Assembly (NCBI RefSeq): GCF_008704205.1
Contig: NZ_VXLC01000004.1
Coordinates: 496,001-560,000 of the forward strand
Source of the DNA: Nocardia colli
Lineage (GTDB): Bacteria; Actinomycetota; Actinomycetes; Mycobacteriales; Mycobacteriaceae
Reading direction: 5' to 3'
Length of the DNA stretch: 64,000 bases
Shown piece after piece: positions 43,569 through 52,177 of the stretch. The notes beneath the pieces were generated by a model that saw nothing but the letters and a program-made list of their open reading frames with translations, was not told the DNA's origin and did not search any database. Every line of letters begins with the position of its first letter. The stretch's first letter is position 1. A program made the translations under genes and the position numbers.

Positions 43569-43626
43569 GCGCGCTCCAGGCGACCCGGCCTGATCTTTGT
43601 TGCGAGCGGCGCGCAACAATCGACGT

Positions 43627-44016
43627 ATGAGTGGGACGCGGATGTGTCCGTGTGGCCGGGGCGAGGCCTTCGACGACTGCTGCGGGCCGGTGCTGAGCGG
43701 GAAGCGGGCGGCGGCGACCGCCGAGGCGTTGATGCGTTCGCGCTACACGGCTTTCGCGGTCGGGGACACCGACTATCTTCGTGGATCGTGGCATCCGCGG
43801 ACCCGGCCGGCGACGCTGGAGCTCGACCCTGGGCAGCGGTGGTTGTTCCTGGAGATATTGCGCACCGCGGACGGCGGGTTGTTCGACGAGACCGGCCTGG
43901 TCGAGTTCGTCGCGCACTACCGGGCCGACGGCACCCGCGGTTCGCTGCACGAGGTCAGCCGGTTCCTGCGCGCCGACGGGGCCTGGGTCTACCTCGACGG
44001 CGAAGTCGAAGCCTGA
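43627..44016 (+). CDS. YchJ/UPF0225 family protein with SEC-C motif
   Basis: 129 residues from ATG 43627 (MSGTRMCPCGRGEAFDDCCGP). The SEC-C zinc motif CPCGRG...DDCC opens the protein, and the YchJ core with MRSRYTAFAVGDTDYLRGSWHP follows. The fold is NTF2-like; the function is unknown. A TTG start 10 codons upstream is less likely. It lies 15 bp before a SelW-like gene on the same strand. Confidence 0.85.
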   Translation: MSGTRMCPCGRGEAFDDCCGPVLSGKRAAATAEALMRSRYTAFAVGDTDYLRGSWHPRTRPATLELDPGQRWLFLEILRTADGGLFDETGLVEFVAHYRADGTRGSLHEVSRFLRADGAWVYLDGEVEA

Positions 44017-44031
44017 GTACCCTCACGCACT

Positions 44032-44307
44032 ATGTCCCGGGTCGCGATCGAGTACTGCACGCAGTGCCGCTGGTTGCTGCGTGCTAGTTGGATGGCGCAG
44101 GAACTGCTGAGCACGTTCGCCACCGAACTCGGTGAGGTGGCGCTGATTCCGGGCACGGGCGGCGTTTTCCGGATCACCGTGGACGGCGAGCAGATCTGGG
44201 AACGCAAGGCGGACGGCGGTTTTCCCGATATCGCGGTGCTGAAACAACGGGTGCGCGATCGGGTCGCGCCGGACCGTGATCTCGGCCACGCCGATCGGCG
44301 CGACTGA
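44032..44307 (+). CDS. SelT/SelW/SelH (Rdx)-like thioredoxin-fold protein
   Basis: 91 residues. The redox motif CTQC lies at residues 9-12 (VAIEYCTQCRWLLRASWMAQELL), followed by the strand pattern EVALIPGTGGVFRITVDGEQIWERK typical of the Rdx family. The selenocysteine position of animal homologues is Cys here. The role is probably thiol redox chemistry in the cytosol; the partner is unknown. Close spacing to ychJ (15 bp) suggests one transcript. Confidence 0.85.
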   Translation: MSRVAIEYCTQCRWLLRASWMAQELLSTFATELGEVALIPGTGGVFRITVDGEQIWERKADGGFPDIAVLKQRVRDRVAPDRDLGHADRRD

Positions 44308-44345
44308 ACTCGCTCGCCGCGCCCTCGATGCGGGCAGGGCCTTGC

Positions 44346-44570
44346 CTAGCCGCAACAGCCTCCGCCGCAGCAGCCGCCACCGGCGGGACCGGCCGCCGGA
44401 CTCGGTGCCGGCGTCGCGCTACCCCGGCTGACCGTGGCAAACGTGGTCAGCAGCTTGACTGTGTCGGCATGGCCGCTCGGGCAGGACGCCGGATCCGACG
44501 ACTCCGCCATCGGGCGGTTCATCTCGAAAGTGTCCCCGCAACCGCGGCACCGATAGCTGTAGCTCGGCAT
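44346..44570 (-). CDS. FmdB-family zinc ribbon with Gly-Cys tail
   Basis: 74 residues. The zinc ribbon MPSYSYRCRGCGDTFEMNRPM has one CxxC and a later CPSGH, so the second metal pair is Cys/His rather than CxxC. The C-terminus is Ala/Pro/Gly-rich and ends GGGCCGGGCCG, a cluster of four Cys in Gly that could bind extra metal. The FmdB family has no proven role. It is convergent with the SelW-like gene and stands alone. Confidence 0.8.
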   Translation of the reverse strand: MPSYSYRCRGCGDTFEMNRPMAESSDPASCPSGHADTVKLLTTFATVSRGSATPAPSPAAGPAGGGCCGGGCCG

Positions 44571-44722
44571 CGGTCAAGCGTACCGCCACGGTCTCATAAT
44601 GGTGCGTCGCGTTCCCAGGTGGTCGGCATGGACGTACTCTCGATGAAGAGATCACGAGGTGCGGGGCCCGCTGGAGCAAACCGGCAGCACACCGATGGGT
44701 CCCTGGCAGGAGGTGCGAGACC

Positions 44723-46321
44723 ATGAGCACTCAGTTCGAAGCTGAACCGGGTTTGGACGTGGGCGGCGCCGAGCCGATAGCCACCACTACCTCGGGGGAT
44801 GTGCGCGGGCGCTGGGATGGTCCGGTCGCAGTATGGCGCAGCATTCCGTATGCGGCAGCGCCGAGCGGGGTAAATCGATTCATGCCGCCACTGCCCGCGC
44901 CCGAATGGACCGGGACGAGGGACTGCGCCGTCTTCGGCGACATCGCGCCGCAGACGATGGGCAACATGGTTCCCGTCGACTCCGACCTGCGCATGGGCGA
45001 AGACTGCCTGTGGTTGAACGTCTGGTCACCCCGGCGCGACGTCGGCGACATGGTGCACACCTTCGAAACCGGTGAACCGCGCCCGGTCCTGGTCTGGTTG
45101 CACGGCGGCGCGTACTGCCTCGGCACCGCCGCGCAGGGCATCTACGACGGACGCAAGCTGGCCGAAACCGGCGACGTCGTGATCGTCACGGTGAACTACC
45201 GCCTCGGCGCGTTCGGCTTCCTCGATCTGTCCTCGCTGCCCGGCCCGTTCACCCCGAATCTCGGCCTGCACGACCAGATCGCCGCGCTGGAATGGGTGCG
45301 CGACAATATCGCCGCGTTCGGCGGCGACCCGGGCAATGTCACATTGTTCGGCGAATCCTCCGGCGCGGGTTGCGTGACCGCGCTGCTGACCTCGCCGCGC
45401 GCGGCCGGGCTGTTCCACAAGGCGATCGCGGAGAGCCCGCCGGCCACCACGGTGTTCGGCCAGGAGCGGGCCGCCGCGGTGGCCCGCCGCTTCCTCGAGC
45501 TGCTGGAGCTGACGCCGGACCGGGCCATCGAACTGCTGGACTGGCCGATCGAGAAGATCGTCGAGGTCGCGGGCATCCTGCTGGACGAGGTCCCGTTGAA
45601 GGAACCCGGCCGGCTGGCGGCCGCCCCGGTGGTGGACGGCGATCTGCTGCCGACCTATCCGATCGATCGGTTCCAGCACGGGCGCTCGCATCGGGTGCCG
45701 TTGATGATCGGCGCGAACAAGGACGAGGCGTCGCTGTTCCGGGTGTTCCGCTCGCCGATCATGCCGGTGACGCCGGACGCGGTGAACGCGATGCTCAACG
45801 ATGTCGCGGCCAATCACCCGGAGCTGTCGCACGAGCGGATCGCCGAAATCACCTCCGCCTACCCGGATCTGGACAAGACCCGCGGCGCGCTGGCCATGTC
45901 CGGCGACGCCGCGTTCCGGATGCCCGCGCACTGGGTGGCCGACGCGCACGCACAGCACTCGCCGACCTGGATGTACCGCTTCGACCATGCGACGCCGATG
46001 CTGCGCGCGGCCCGGGTCGGGGCCGGGCACGCCACCGAATTGCCCTACGTGTTCGGCAATTTCGGCTCGTTCAACCACGATCCGACGTTCTGGCTGGGCG
46101 GGCGCAAGGTGGCCATGGAGGTGTCGGGCCGAATGATGCGGCGCTGGTTGGCGTTTGCCACCCACGGCGTGCCCGCCGCGCTCGACGGCTCGAAACATTG
46201 GCCGCCGTACCGGCCGTCGACCCGCACGACCCTGCTGATCGACACCGTCGACCGGGTGGTCGACGACCCCGACGCCGACCTGCACACCGCGTGGGGTGAG
46301 CAGGCCGTCGGCTTCAGCTAG
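44723..46321 (+). CDS. type B carboxylesterase
   Basis: 532 residues, ATG 44723 after GGAGGTG. Family landmarks: EDCLWLNVW, LVWLHGGAYCLG oxyanion hole, nucleophile Ser212 in FGESSGAG, acid in GANKDEASLF, and catalytic His in GAGHATELPYVFG. It hydrolyses carboxylic esters, with no signal peptide and so probably cytosolic. The stop TAG overlaps the stop of the convergent P450 gene by 3 nt within CTAG. Confidence 0.92.
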   Translation: MSTQFEAEPGLDVGGAEPIATTTSGDVRGRWDGPVAVWRSIPYAAAPSGVNRFMPPLPAPEWTGTRDCAVFGDIAPQTMGNMVPVDSDLRMGEDCLWLNVWSPRRDVGDMVHTFETGEPRPVLVWLHGGAYCLGTAAQGIYDGRKLAETGDVVIVTVNYRLGAFGFLDLSSLPGPFTPNLGLHDQIAALEWVRDNIAAFGGDPGNVTLFGESSGAGCVTALLTSPRAAGLFHKAIAESPPATTVFGQERAAAVARRFLELLELTPDRAIELLDWPIEKIVEVAGILLDEVPLKEPGRLAAAPVVDGDLLPTYPIDRFQHGRSHRVPLMIGANKDEASLFRVFRSPIMPVTPDAVNAMLNDVAANHPELSHERIAEITSAYPDLDKTRGALAMSGDAAFRMPAHWVADAHAQHSPTWMYRFDHATPMLRAARVGAGHATELPYVFGNFGSFNHDPTFWLGGRKVAMEVSGRMMRRWLAFATHGVPAALDGSKHWPPYRPSTRTTLLIDTVDRVVDDPDADLHTAWGEQAVGFS

Positions 46322-47631
46322 ACGGTCGTGGGTTCGGGCGCGAGCGCGCGGCGGCCGAGCGCAACCGGCAACCGCTCGTAACCGTGCAGCGTGAACAACT
46401 TCCGGCGCTCCGGTGCCCCGTCGAGTTGCAGGTCCGGGAAGCGGTCGAACAGCGACTGCAACGCGTAGACACCCTCCATCCTGGCCAGGCTGGCGCCGAG
46501 ACAGACGTGGATGCCGTTGCTGAAGGACAAGTGCTCCTTGGCATTCGCGCGCCCGACGTCGAAACGGTCCGGCTCGGCGAACACCGCCGGGTCGCGGTTC
46601 GCGCCCGCCAGCGACAGCACGACGGTGTCGCCCGCGCGCAGCTGGACGCCGTCGATCTCCAGGTCGCACAGCACGCTGCGCGCGGTCGTCTGCACCGGTG
46701 AGTCGAACCGCAGGATCTCCTCGATGGCGTTGGGCCACAGCTCGGGTTCGGCGCGCAGCCGGGCCAGCTGTTCCGGGTGGTTGATCAGCTGCACCACCCC
46801 GTTGCCGATCAGGTTCACCGTGGTTTCGAAGCCCGCGCCCATCAGCAGGCTGGCGGAGGCCTTGAGCTCGAACATGCTCAGCTCGCCCGCGGTGACCAGG
46901 GCGCTGAAGATGTCGTCGCCGGGGGTGCGGCGCAGTCGCGCGATGTGCTCGTCGAAGTAGTCGTTCATCACCTCCATGGCCAGCAGCGCACGCCGGTGGG
47001 CGCGCCAGGAGATGCCGACGTCGAGCAGCGGCGTCACCTGGTCGCCCCAGGTCAGGAACCGTTGTTTCTCCTCGTCCGGGAAGCCGAGCATTTCGGAGAT
47101 GATCGCGATCGGGACCTGCGCGGCGAAGGCATTGATCAGATCGGCGGAACCGCCGGAGGGCAGCGCGTCCAGGAGTTCCGCGGTGACCGTTTCGACGCGG
47201 TCGCGCAGCCTGCCGATGGCGCGCGGGGTGAACGCGGCGGCGACCGGCTTGCGCATCTTCGTGTGCTGCGGCGGGTCGATCACCAGCATCGACGGCGGTT
47301 CCACCGGGTTCGGCGGCAGCGGGAAGTACTTCTTGGTGAGCTGCCGGACCGCCTCGGGGACCGCGAAGCCGTCGGTGCTGTGCACGCCGAATCGGTTGTC
47401 GCGCAAGATGGATCGGCACAGCTCGTGGTCGAAGGTGGCCCAGGCGATGGAGGTGCGGATCAGCCTGCCCTCGCCGCGTAGCCGCTCGATGAGCGGATAG
47501 GGATCGGCGAGTCCGGTGGTCCCGCCCATCAGTTCGGCGAACGGCTCTCCGCGCCGCGCTTGCAGGCGCAGCACGAGCCGGGGCACGCCTTGAACGGACA
47601 ACCAGCGGAACCAATACTGCGGCATCATCAT
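46318..47631 (-). CDS. cytochrome P450
   Basis: 437 residues. The heme loop FSNGIHVCLGASLAR gives axial Cys377. The K-helix ExxR is EEILR, the I-helix is LLMGAGFETTVNLIG (the usual AGxET/D motif reads AGFET), and PPQHTKMRKPVAAAF is the C-helix. It is a class I bacterial P450 that needs a ferredoxin and a reductase, neither of which is adjacent. The N-terminal MMMPQYW offers three alternative starts. Substrate unknown. Convergent overlap with the carboxylesterase at the stops. Confidence 0.93.
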   Translation of the reverse strand: MMMPQYWFRWLSVQGVPRLVLRLQARRGEPFAELMGGTTGLADPYPLIERLRGEGRLIRTSIAWATFDHELCRSILRDNRFGVHSTDGFAVPEAVRQLTKKYFPLPPNPVEPPSMLVIDPPQHTKMRKPVAAAFTPRAIGRLRDRVETVTAELLDALPSGGSADLINAFAAQVPIAIISEMLGFPDEEKQRFLTWGDQVTPLLDVGISWRAHRRALLAMEVMNDYFDEHIARLRRTPGDDIFSALVTAGELSMFELKASASLLMGAGFETTVNLIGNGVVQLINHPEQLARLRAEPELWPNAIEEILRFDSPVQTTARSVLCDLEIDGVQLRAGDTVVLSLAGANRDPAVFAEPDRFDVGRANAKEHLSFSNGIHVCLGASLARMEGVYALQSLFDRFPDLQLDGAPERRKLFTLHGYERLPVALGRRALAPEPTTV

Positions 47632-47722
47632 TCACCAACTCCGTCGTTGTGCGATATGGCAACCGTACGGAATCCAGCCAGAATGTGGAACGTCCTCTAG
47701 TCGGACTTCCGCTTATACCGTG

Positions 47723-47737
47723 GTAGGAGAAACCTAC
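47723..47737. promoter_or_regulatory. small inverted repeat upstream of the P450 gene
   Basis: GTAGG / CCTAC around AGAAA, about 95 bp upstream of the P450 start on an AT-richer stretch. Possible regulator site; weak evidence. Confidence 0.25.
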
Positions 47738-47780
47738 TGCGTGCGGGCAGGACGGCGGACGAGATCGCCGCACACGCCTC

Positions 47781-47826
47781 GATTTCCCGCAGACCGAATC
47801 GCCGACGAATAGGTCTGCGGGAAATC
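47781..47826 (-). terminator. perfect 15-bp hairpin after the TIGR03089 gene
   Basis: GATTTCCCGCAGACC / GGTCTGCGGGAAATC with a 16-nt loop, 13 bp beyond the stop of the TIGR03089 gene on the minus strand. Confidence 0.7.
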
Positions 47827-47838
47827 AGCAGGTGTGCG

Positions 47839-48561
47839 TCAGGCGCGCTGGGCGGTGACGCGTTCGGTTTCGATGCGGCGCTCGTGCCGGGCCGGGTCGG
47901 GGTTGACCACCTGGACCAGGGAGGCGCCGGCGGCGAGGACCGCGACGAAGCCGTCGATCAGTTCGGCGGGGGTGTCCCACGGGGTGCTCGACAGCACTCG
48001 GTCGCCCTCGGAAAACCCTTGCCGCATGGCGGATTTCTTCGCCTCGGCGAACACCTCGGCGACCGGCATGCCGTCCAGTGCCGCGCCCGCGCCGCCGGGC
48101 AGGAACTGATCGCCGTGCACGCGCACGGAGGTGGCGAAATCGGTGACGCCGATCGGCAGGTCGCGCACGGGGGTGCCCATCGCGTCCAGCGACAGCGCCG
48201 CGACCTCGGCGATGCCGTCGGCGTCGTCGATCCGGTCGGGGGTCACCAGGGCCAGTTCGGCGTCCTGGTCGGGACGCAGCACCACCTCGGTGCCCGCCCA
48301 CCAGCAGCCGAGCAGCACCGCGGCGGTCTGCCAGTGCGCGGGCAGCAGCACCGCGATCCGGGCGCCGGGGCTGAGGCCGAACTCGTCGCGGATCAGGTTG
48401 GCGGTCTTGGCCGCCCAGTTGGCCAGGGTCAGCCCGGACAGCTCGATCCGGGCGCCGGTGGCGTCGTCGTAGTAGGTGACGCGCGGATTCGCCGGCTCGC
48501 GCGCGAGAATCGGATCGAGCACCCGCTCGGTGAGGGTGAGCGCCTGGTCGAATTCACGCAT
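47839..48561 (-). CDS. TIGR03089 family protein
   Basis: 240 residues. The protein resembles the N-terminal part of acyl-adenylating enzymes (FGLSPGARIAVLLPAHWQTAAVLLGCWWAGTEVVLRP) but stops before the ATP-binding core. Members occur in mycolata next to the LCP ligase gene (Rv3268 beside Rv3267), as here with a 3-bp gap. The function is unknown; the truncated fold suggests a non-catalytic or scaffold role in wall assembly. Confidence 0.85.
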   Translation of the reverse strand: MREFDQALTLTERVLDPILAREPANPRVTYYDDATGARIELSGLTLANWAAKTANLIRDEFGLSPGARIAVLLPAHWQTAAVLLGCWWAGTEVVLRPDQDAELALVTPDRIDDADGIAEVAALSLDAMGTPVRDLPIGVTDFATSVRVHGDQFLPGGAGAALDGMPVAEVFAEAKKSAMRQGFSEGDRVLSSTPWDTPAELIDGFVAVLAAGASLVQVVNPDPARHERRIETERVTAQRA

Positions 48562-48564
48562 GGT

Positions 48565-50037
48565 CTAGTTCACGCATTTCGGTCCGTTCTGGCCTGCGTC
48601 GATCGGTGGGGCGGGCGGGACTGGTGTCGCGGTCGCGCTCGACGTTCCGGAGAAGTCGAACATCCCCCCGGCCGACGAGCCCGGACCAGAATAGTCGCTC
48701 GCCAGCACCACGCTCACCGAATCCGGCGACAGCGTCGTATCCGCGAGCACCGGCAGCCCGCCGAGCGCCTTGGCCACCGCCTTGGCCTTGGCGTCGGCGG
48801 TGTTCGCGGCGAGCACCCGGCTACCGGTGACGCTGCCGCCGGTGTAGTTGCCGACCACGCCCTCGCGGAAACCCTTGCCGCTCAAAGCCTGTGCGACCTG
48901 ACCGGCCAGGCCGCCGACCCCGCTGGCGTTGTACACGCTGACCGTCACCGTGGCCGGATCCAGCGCCGGTTCGTCCGATTCGGCGGACTTCCCGTCGACC
49001 AGCGAGCCGACGTAGTCCTTCACCGCCTTGGGATCGACCCGCACCACGGATTCGCCGTTGTTGGTCATGTAGTTCAGATCGGTGACCGGGATGGTCTCGA
49101 ACTTCACCTGCCCGCCCGAAAGGTCTTGCAGCTGTTGCAGAAACGCGAGCACGTCCCAGTCGTCGTCGAGCACCACCGTGCGCCCGACCGCGTCGCTGAG
49201 CTGCTTCATCCGTCCCGGATTGCTGAGCGTCTTCGCGTTGAGCACCTGCCCGACCAGCTGCGCCATGAACACCTGCTGGCGCACGATGCGATCGAGGTCA
49301 CCGCGCGGCAGGTTGTGCCGCTGGCGCACGAAGCTCAAGGCGGACGGGCCGTCGAGGCGCTGCCGCCCGGCCGGGAAGTCGGCGCCGGACATCCATTCGT
49401 CCACCGCGTTGTTCAGGCACACCTCGACCCCGCCCACCGCGTCGGTGAGCAGCACGAAACCGAGCAGGCTCACCTCGGCGTAGTGGTCGACGCTGATGCC
49501 GGTGAGGTTGGCGACCGACTTGATCAGCGCCTGGCGGCCCGCCTGGGTGGACTGCTTGTCCGCGTCGCCCTCCGACACGCCCTGGTTGATCAGCTTGAGC
49601 CGCTGGGTCTCCTTGGTCGCGCCGTACGCCGAGTTGATCTTGCCCTTGCCCAGGTCGGGAATGTCGACATAGGAGTCGCGGGGAATGGAGATCGCGGTCG
49701 CGGACCGGCCGTCGTTCGGCACCCGGATCAGCACGATGGTGTCGGTGTTGGTGCCGACCTCGTCGCCCGCGTGCAGCAGCGCGCGTTCCCGGTCGGAGAG
49801 CGGGTTGCCGTGCGCGTCGGTGCGGCTGTCGACGCCGACCAGCAGGATGTCCACCGCGCCGTCGCGCCCGCCGCCGAGACCGAGGCCGCCGATGCGTTCG
49901 ATATTGGAGATCAGGCTGTCGACGCTGTGCCAGGCGAAGCCGGTGATGACGAGCACCACAACGGCCAGCAGCGCGGCGAATCCGCGCAGCGGACCCCCTG
50001 CCGGTAACAGCGATTCAGCGGCGCGCGGCCGGGTCAC
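48565..50037 (-). CDS. LytR-CpsA-Psr (LCP) wall ligase
   Basis: 490 residues from GTG 50037 after AGGAGG. One membrane helix (LRGFAALLAVVVLVITGFAWHSV) is followed by the LCP domain with VDILLVGVDSRTD, TDTIVLIRVP, AISIPRDSYVDIP, KINSAYG and SFVRQRHNLPRGDLDRIVRQQ, which hold the Arg and Asp residues for pyrophosphate-lipid binding. A LytR_C domain (about 365-450) ends the protein. Rv3267 (Lcp1) is the counterpart and attaches arabinogalactan to peptidoglycan. Divergent from rmlD. Confidence 0.92.
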   Translation of the reverse strand: MTRPRAAESLLPAGGPLRGFAALLAVVVLVITGFAWHSVDSLISNIERIGGLGLGGGRDGAVDILLVGVDSRTDAHGNPLSDRERALLHAGDEVGTNTDTIVLIRVPNDGRSATAISIPRDSYVDIPDLGKGKINSAYGATKETQRLKLINQGVSEGDADKQSTQAGRQALIKSVANLTGISVDHYAEVSLLGFVLLTDAVGGVEVCLNNAVDEWMSGADFPAGRQRLDGPSALSFVRQRHNLPRGDLDRIVRQQVFMAQLVGQVLNAKTLSNPGRMKQLSDAVGRTVVLDDDWDVLAFLQQLQDLSGGQVKFETIPVTDLNYMTNNGESVVRVDPKAVKDYVGSLVDGKSAESDEPALDPATVTVSVYNASGVGGLAGQVAQALSGKGFREGVVGNYTGGSVTGSRVLAANTADAKAKAVAKALGGLPVLADTTLSPDSVSVVLASDYSGPGSSAGGMFDFSGTSSATATPVPPAPPIDAGQNGPKCVN

Positions 50038-50069
50038 CCGGAACCTCCTGCGCCGCAGCTACTTTGTGT

Positions 50070-50120
50070 CCTCTCGACAACTCGACATCCTTTCGACAAG
50101 CTCGGGGCCTCTTTCGACAG
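50070..50120. repeat. clustered TCGACA repeats in the LCP-rmlD promoter region
   Basis: TCGACA occurs at 50074, 50082, 50093 and 50114. Three copies sit in a longer CCTnTCGACA context about 19-20 bp apart. They lie in the 244-bp gap between the divergent LCP and rmlD genes. Could be regulator half-sites on one face of the helix, or chance. Confidence 0.35.
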
Positions 50121-50281
50121 CACGGTCTGAGTGACCACCCCACCTTTCTCATATCCCCGCTTCGATCCGGCAAACCCCGCGCTGCGGCGGGCGCCGGGCG
50201 AGAGCCACTGACTGAAGGCTAACGAATAGCGGCCCGGCCACCCGCAAATCGCAGGTGTGGCGGCGTGCCAGACTCGACTCT

Positions 50282-51148
50282 GTGACAGCTTCGACAACGT
50301 CGGCCGCCCAGCCCGCCCGCCTCCTCGTCACCGGCGCCGGCGGGCAGCTCGGGCAGGAATTGCTCCGCCTTGCACCGCAGGCCCGCGGCGTCGGCCGCCG
50401 CGACCTCGATATCACCGACGCGGACGCGGTGGCCGCAGCGATCGAACCGGGTTCGGTGGTGATCAACTGTGCCGCCTTCACCGCGGTCGATCTGGCCGAG
50501 TCCGAGGTGGCGGGGGCCTTCGCGGGCAACGAGACCGGGCCCGCCGTGCTGGCCGCGGCGTGTGCGCGGGTGGGGGCCAGGCTTATTCATCTGTCCACCG
50601 ACTATGTGTTCGCGGGCGTGCACGATCGTCCGTACGAGACCAGCGATCCGACCGGGCCGGTCAGCGTCTACGGGCAGTCCAAGCTGGCCGGCGAGCAGGC
50701 CGTGCTGAAGCTCGCGCCGCAGTCGCACGTGGTGCGCACCGCGTGGGTATATGCCGGGCGCGGAAGCGATTTCGTCGCCACTATGCTGCGGCTGGAGCGC
50801 GAACGCGACACCGTGAACGTGGTCGACGACCAGCTCGGGGCCCCTACCTACGCGGCGGATCTCGCGGCCGCTCTGCTCGAACTCGCCGGTCGTCCGGACG
50901 CTCCGCGACTGCTGCACGCGACCAATGCCGGACAGGCCACCTGGTTCGAACTGGCGCGCGCGGTATTCGAAGGAGTCGGCGCCGATCCGGAGCGCGTGCG
51001 ACCGTGTGACTCGTCCGCATTTCCGAGACCTGCACGGCGACCGGCATATTCGGTCTTGTCACACCGTGCCTGGGATGATGCGGGGTTGACTCCGCTGCGT
51101 CAGTGGCAGGTGGCACTGGGGGACGCGCTGGCGCGGTTGTCCGACTAG
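50282..51148 (+). CDS. rmlD: dTDP-4-dehydrorhamnose reductase
   Basis: 288 residues from GTG 50282. NAD(P)H site TGAGGQLGQ, LIHLSTDYVFAG, catalytic YGQSK (YxxxK) and VVDDQLGAPTY are diagnostic. It makes dTDP-L-rhamnose, the donor for the arabinogalactan linker. The next gene, 11 bp on, is the rhamnosyltransferase that uses this sugar. M. tuberculosis counterpart: Rv3266c. Confidence 0.93.
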   Translation: MTASTTSAAQPARLLVTGAGGQLGQELLRLAPQARGVGRRDLDITDADAVAAAIEPGSVVINCAAFTAVDLAESEVAGAFAGNETGPAVLAAACARVGARLIHLSTDYVFAGVHDRPYETSDPTGPVSVYGQSKLAGEQAVLKLAPQSHVVRTAWVYAGRGSDFVATMLRLERERDTVNVVDDQLGAPTYAADLAAALLELAGRPDAPRLLHATNAGQATWFELARAVFEGVGADPERVRPCDSSAFPRPARRPAYSVLSHRAWDDAGLTPLRQWQVALGDALARLSD

Positions 51149-51159
51149 GCTGTGCGGCC

Positions 51160-52056
51160 GTGAGCGCTTCCGATTCCGCCTCCGCGGGCCTGGCCGTCGT
51201 CACGGTGACCTATTCACCGGGCGAGCACCTCGAGCACTTCATCACCACGCTGGCTGACGCCACGACCGAGAAACCACAGGTGATTCTCGCCGACAACGGG
51301 TCCACCGACGGGGTGCCGGAGCTGATCGCCGAGGCGAATTCGCATGTGCGGCTGCTGCGCACCGGCGGCAACATCGGCTACGGCGGCGCGATCAACCGGG
51401 CGGTCGCCGAGATCGACCCGGACATCGAGTTCGTGGTGATCGCCAATCCGGACATCCGCTGGGGCACCGATTCCATCGACAAGCTGCTCGAGGCCGCGAA
51501 GCGCTGGCCGCGGGCGGGGGCGCTCGGCCCGCTGGTGCTGGAACCGGACGGCAGCGTCTACCCGTCCGCGCGTCAGGTGCCCGGCCTGCTCGATGGCGCG
51601 GGCCACGCGATCCTCGGCACGGTGTGGAAGACGAACCCGTGGACCCGCCGCTACCGCCAGGAGAACGAGCAGATCTCCGAGCGCGTGGTCGGCTGGCTGT
51701 CCGGCTCCTGCCTGCTGGTGCGGCGCGCGGCGTTCGACTCGATCGACGGCTTCGATTCGCGCTACTTCATGTACATGGAGGACGTCGACTTCGGCGACCG
51801 GATGGGCAAAGCGGGCTGGCACAACGTGTTCGTGCCGTCCGCGGAGGTCACCCACGCCAAGGGCCACGCGGCCGGCCGGCACCCCGAGGTGATGCTGCCC
51901 GCGCACCACGCGAGCGCCTACCGATTCCAGGCCGACCGGCATCCGCACTGGTGGCAGCTGCCGTTGCGGCTGGCGCTGCGGGCCGGACTTGCGGTGCGCT
52001 CCCGGATTGCGGTTCGATCTGCGCTGCGCCAACAGGCGCAAGAAGCGGGTCACTAG
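51160..52056 (+). CDS. wbbL: rhamnosyltransferase of the galactan linker (WbbL type)
   Basis: 298 residues from GTG 51160. GT2 family: VVTVTYSPGEHLEHF, LADNGSTDGVPE, NIGYGGAINRAV, VIANPDIRW and the acceptor-side acidic motif YFMYMEDVDFGDRM. It adds L-rhamnose to GlcNAc-PP-decaprenyl, an essential linker step in mycolata (Rv3265c counterpart). Context with rmlD and the guanylyltransferase supports this. An upstream start inside rmlD is unlikely. Confidence 0.9.
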   Translation: MSASDSASAGLAVVTVTYSPGEHLEHFITTLADATTEKPQVILADNGSTDGVPELIAEANSHVRLLRTGGNIGYGGAINRAVAEIDPDIEFVVIANPDIRWGTDSIDKLLEAAKRWPRAGALGPLVLEPDGSVYPSARQVPGLLDGAGHAILGTVWKTNPWTRRYRQENEQISERVVGWLSGSCLLVRRAAFDSIDGFDSRYFMYMEDVDFGDRMGKAGWHNVFVPSAEVTHAKGHAAGRHPEVMLPAHHASAYRFQADRHPHWWQLPLRLALRAGLAVRSRIAVRSALRQQAQEAGH

Positions 52057-52082
52057 GCGCGCGGCTGAGCGACAATGGGCGA

Positions 52083-52102
52083 CGGGCCCGCATTCGGGCC
52101 CG
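52083..52102. terminator. short GC hairpin between wbbL and the guanylyltransferase
   Basis: CGGGCCCG-CATT-CGGGCCCG, 8-bp perfect stem with a 4-nt loop. A 10-nt direct repeat GAGCGACAAT flanks the region at 52067 and 52140. It may be a terminator or attenuator before the next gene. Confidence 0.45.
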
Positions 52103-52177
52103 GCGTGTACTGGCGCAGGCCGCGTGCCATTCGGCGCGTGAGCGACAATTCGATCCACTGTGAACAGGGGACCTTGA

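Noticed and set aside
45026..47773. 915-codon frame opposite the carboxylesterase
   Set aside because: Antisense and out-of-frame composite across two well-supported genes.
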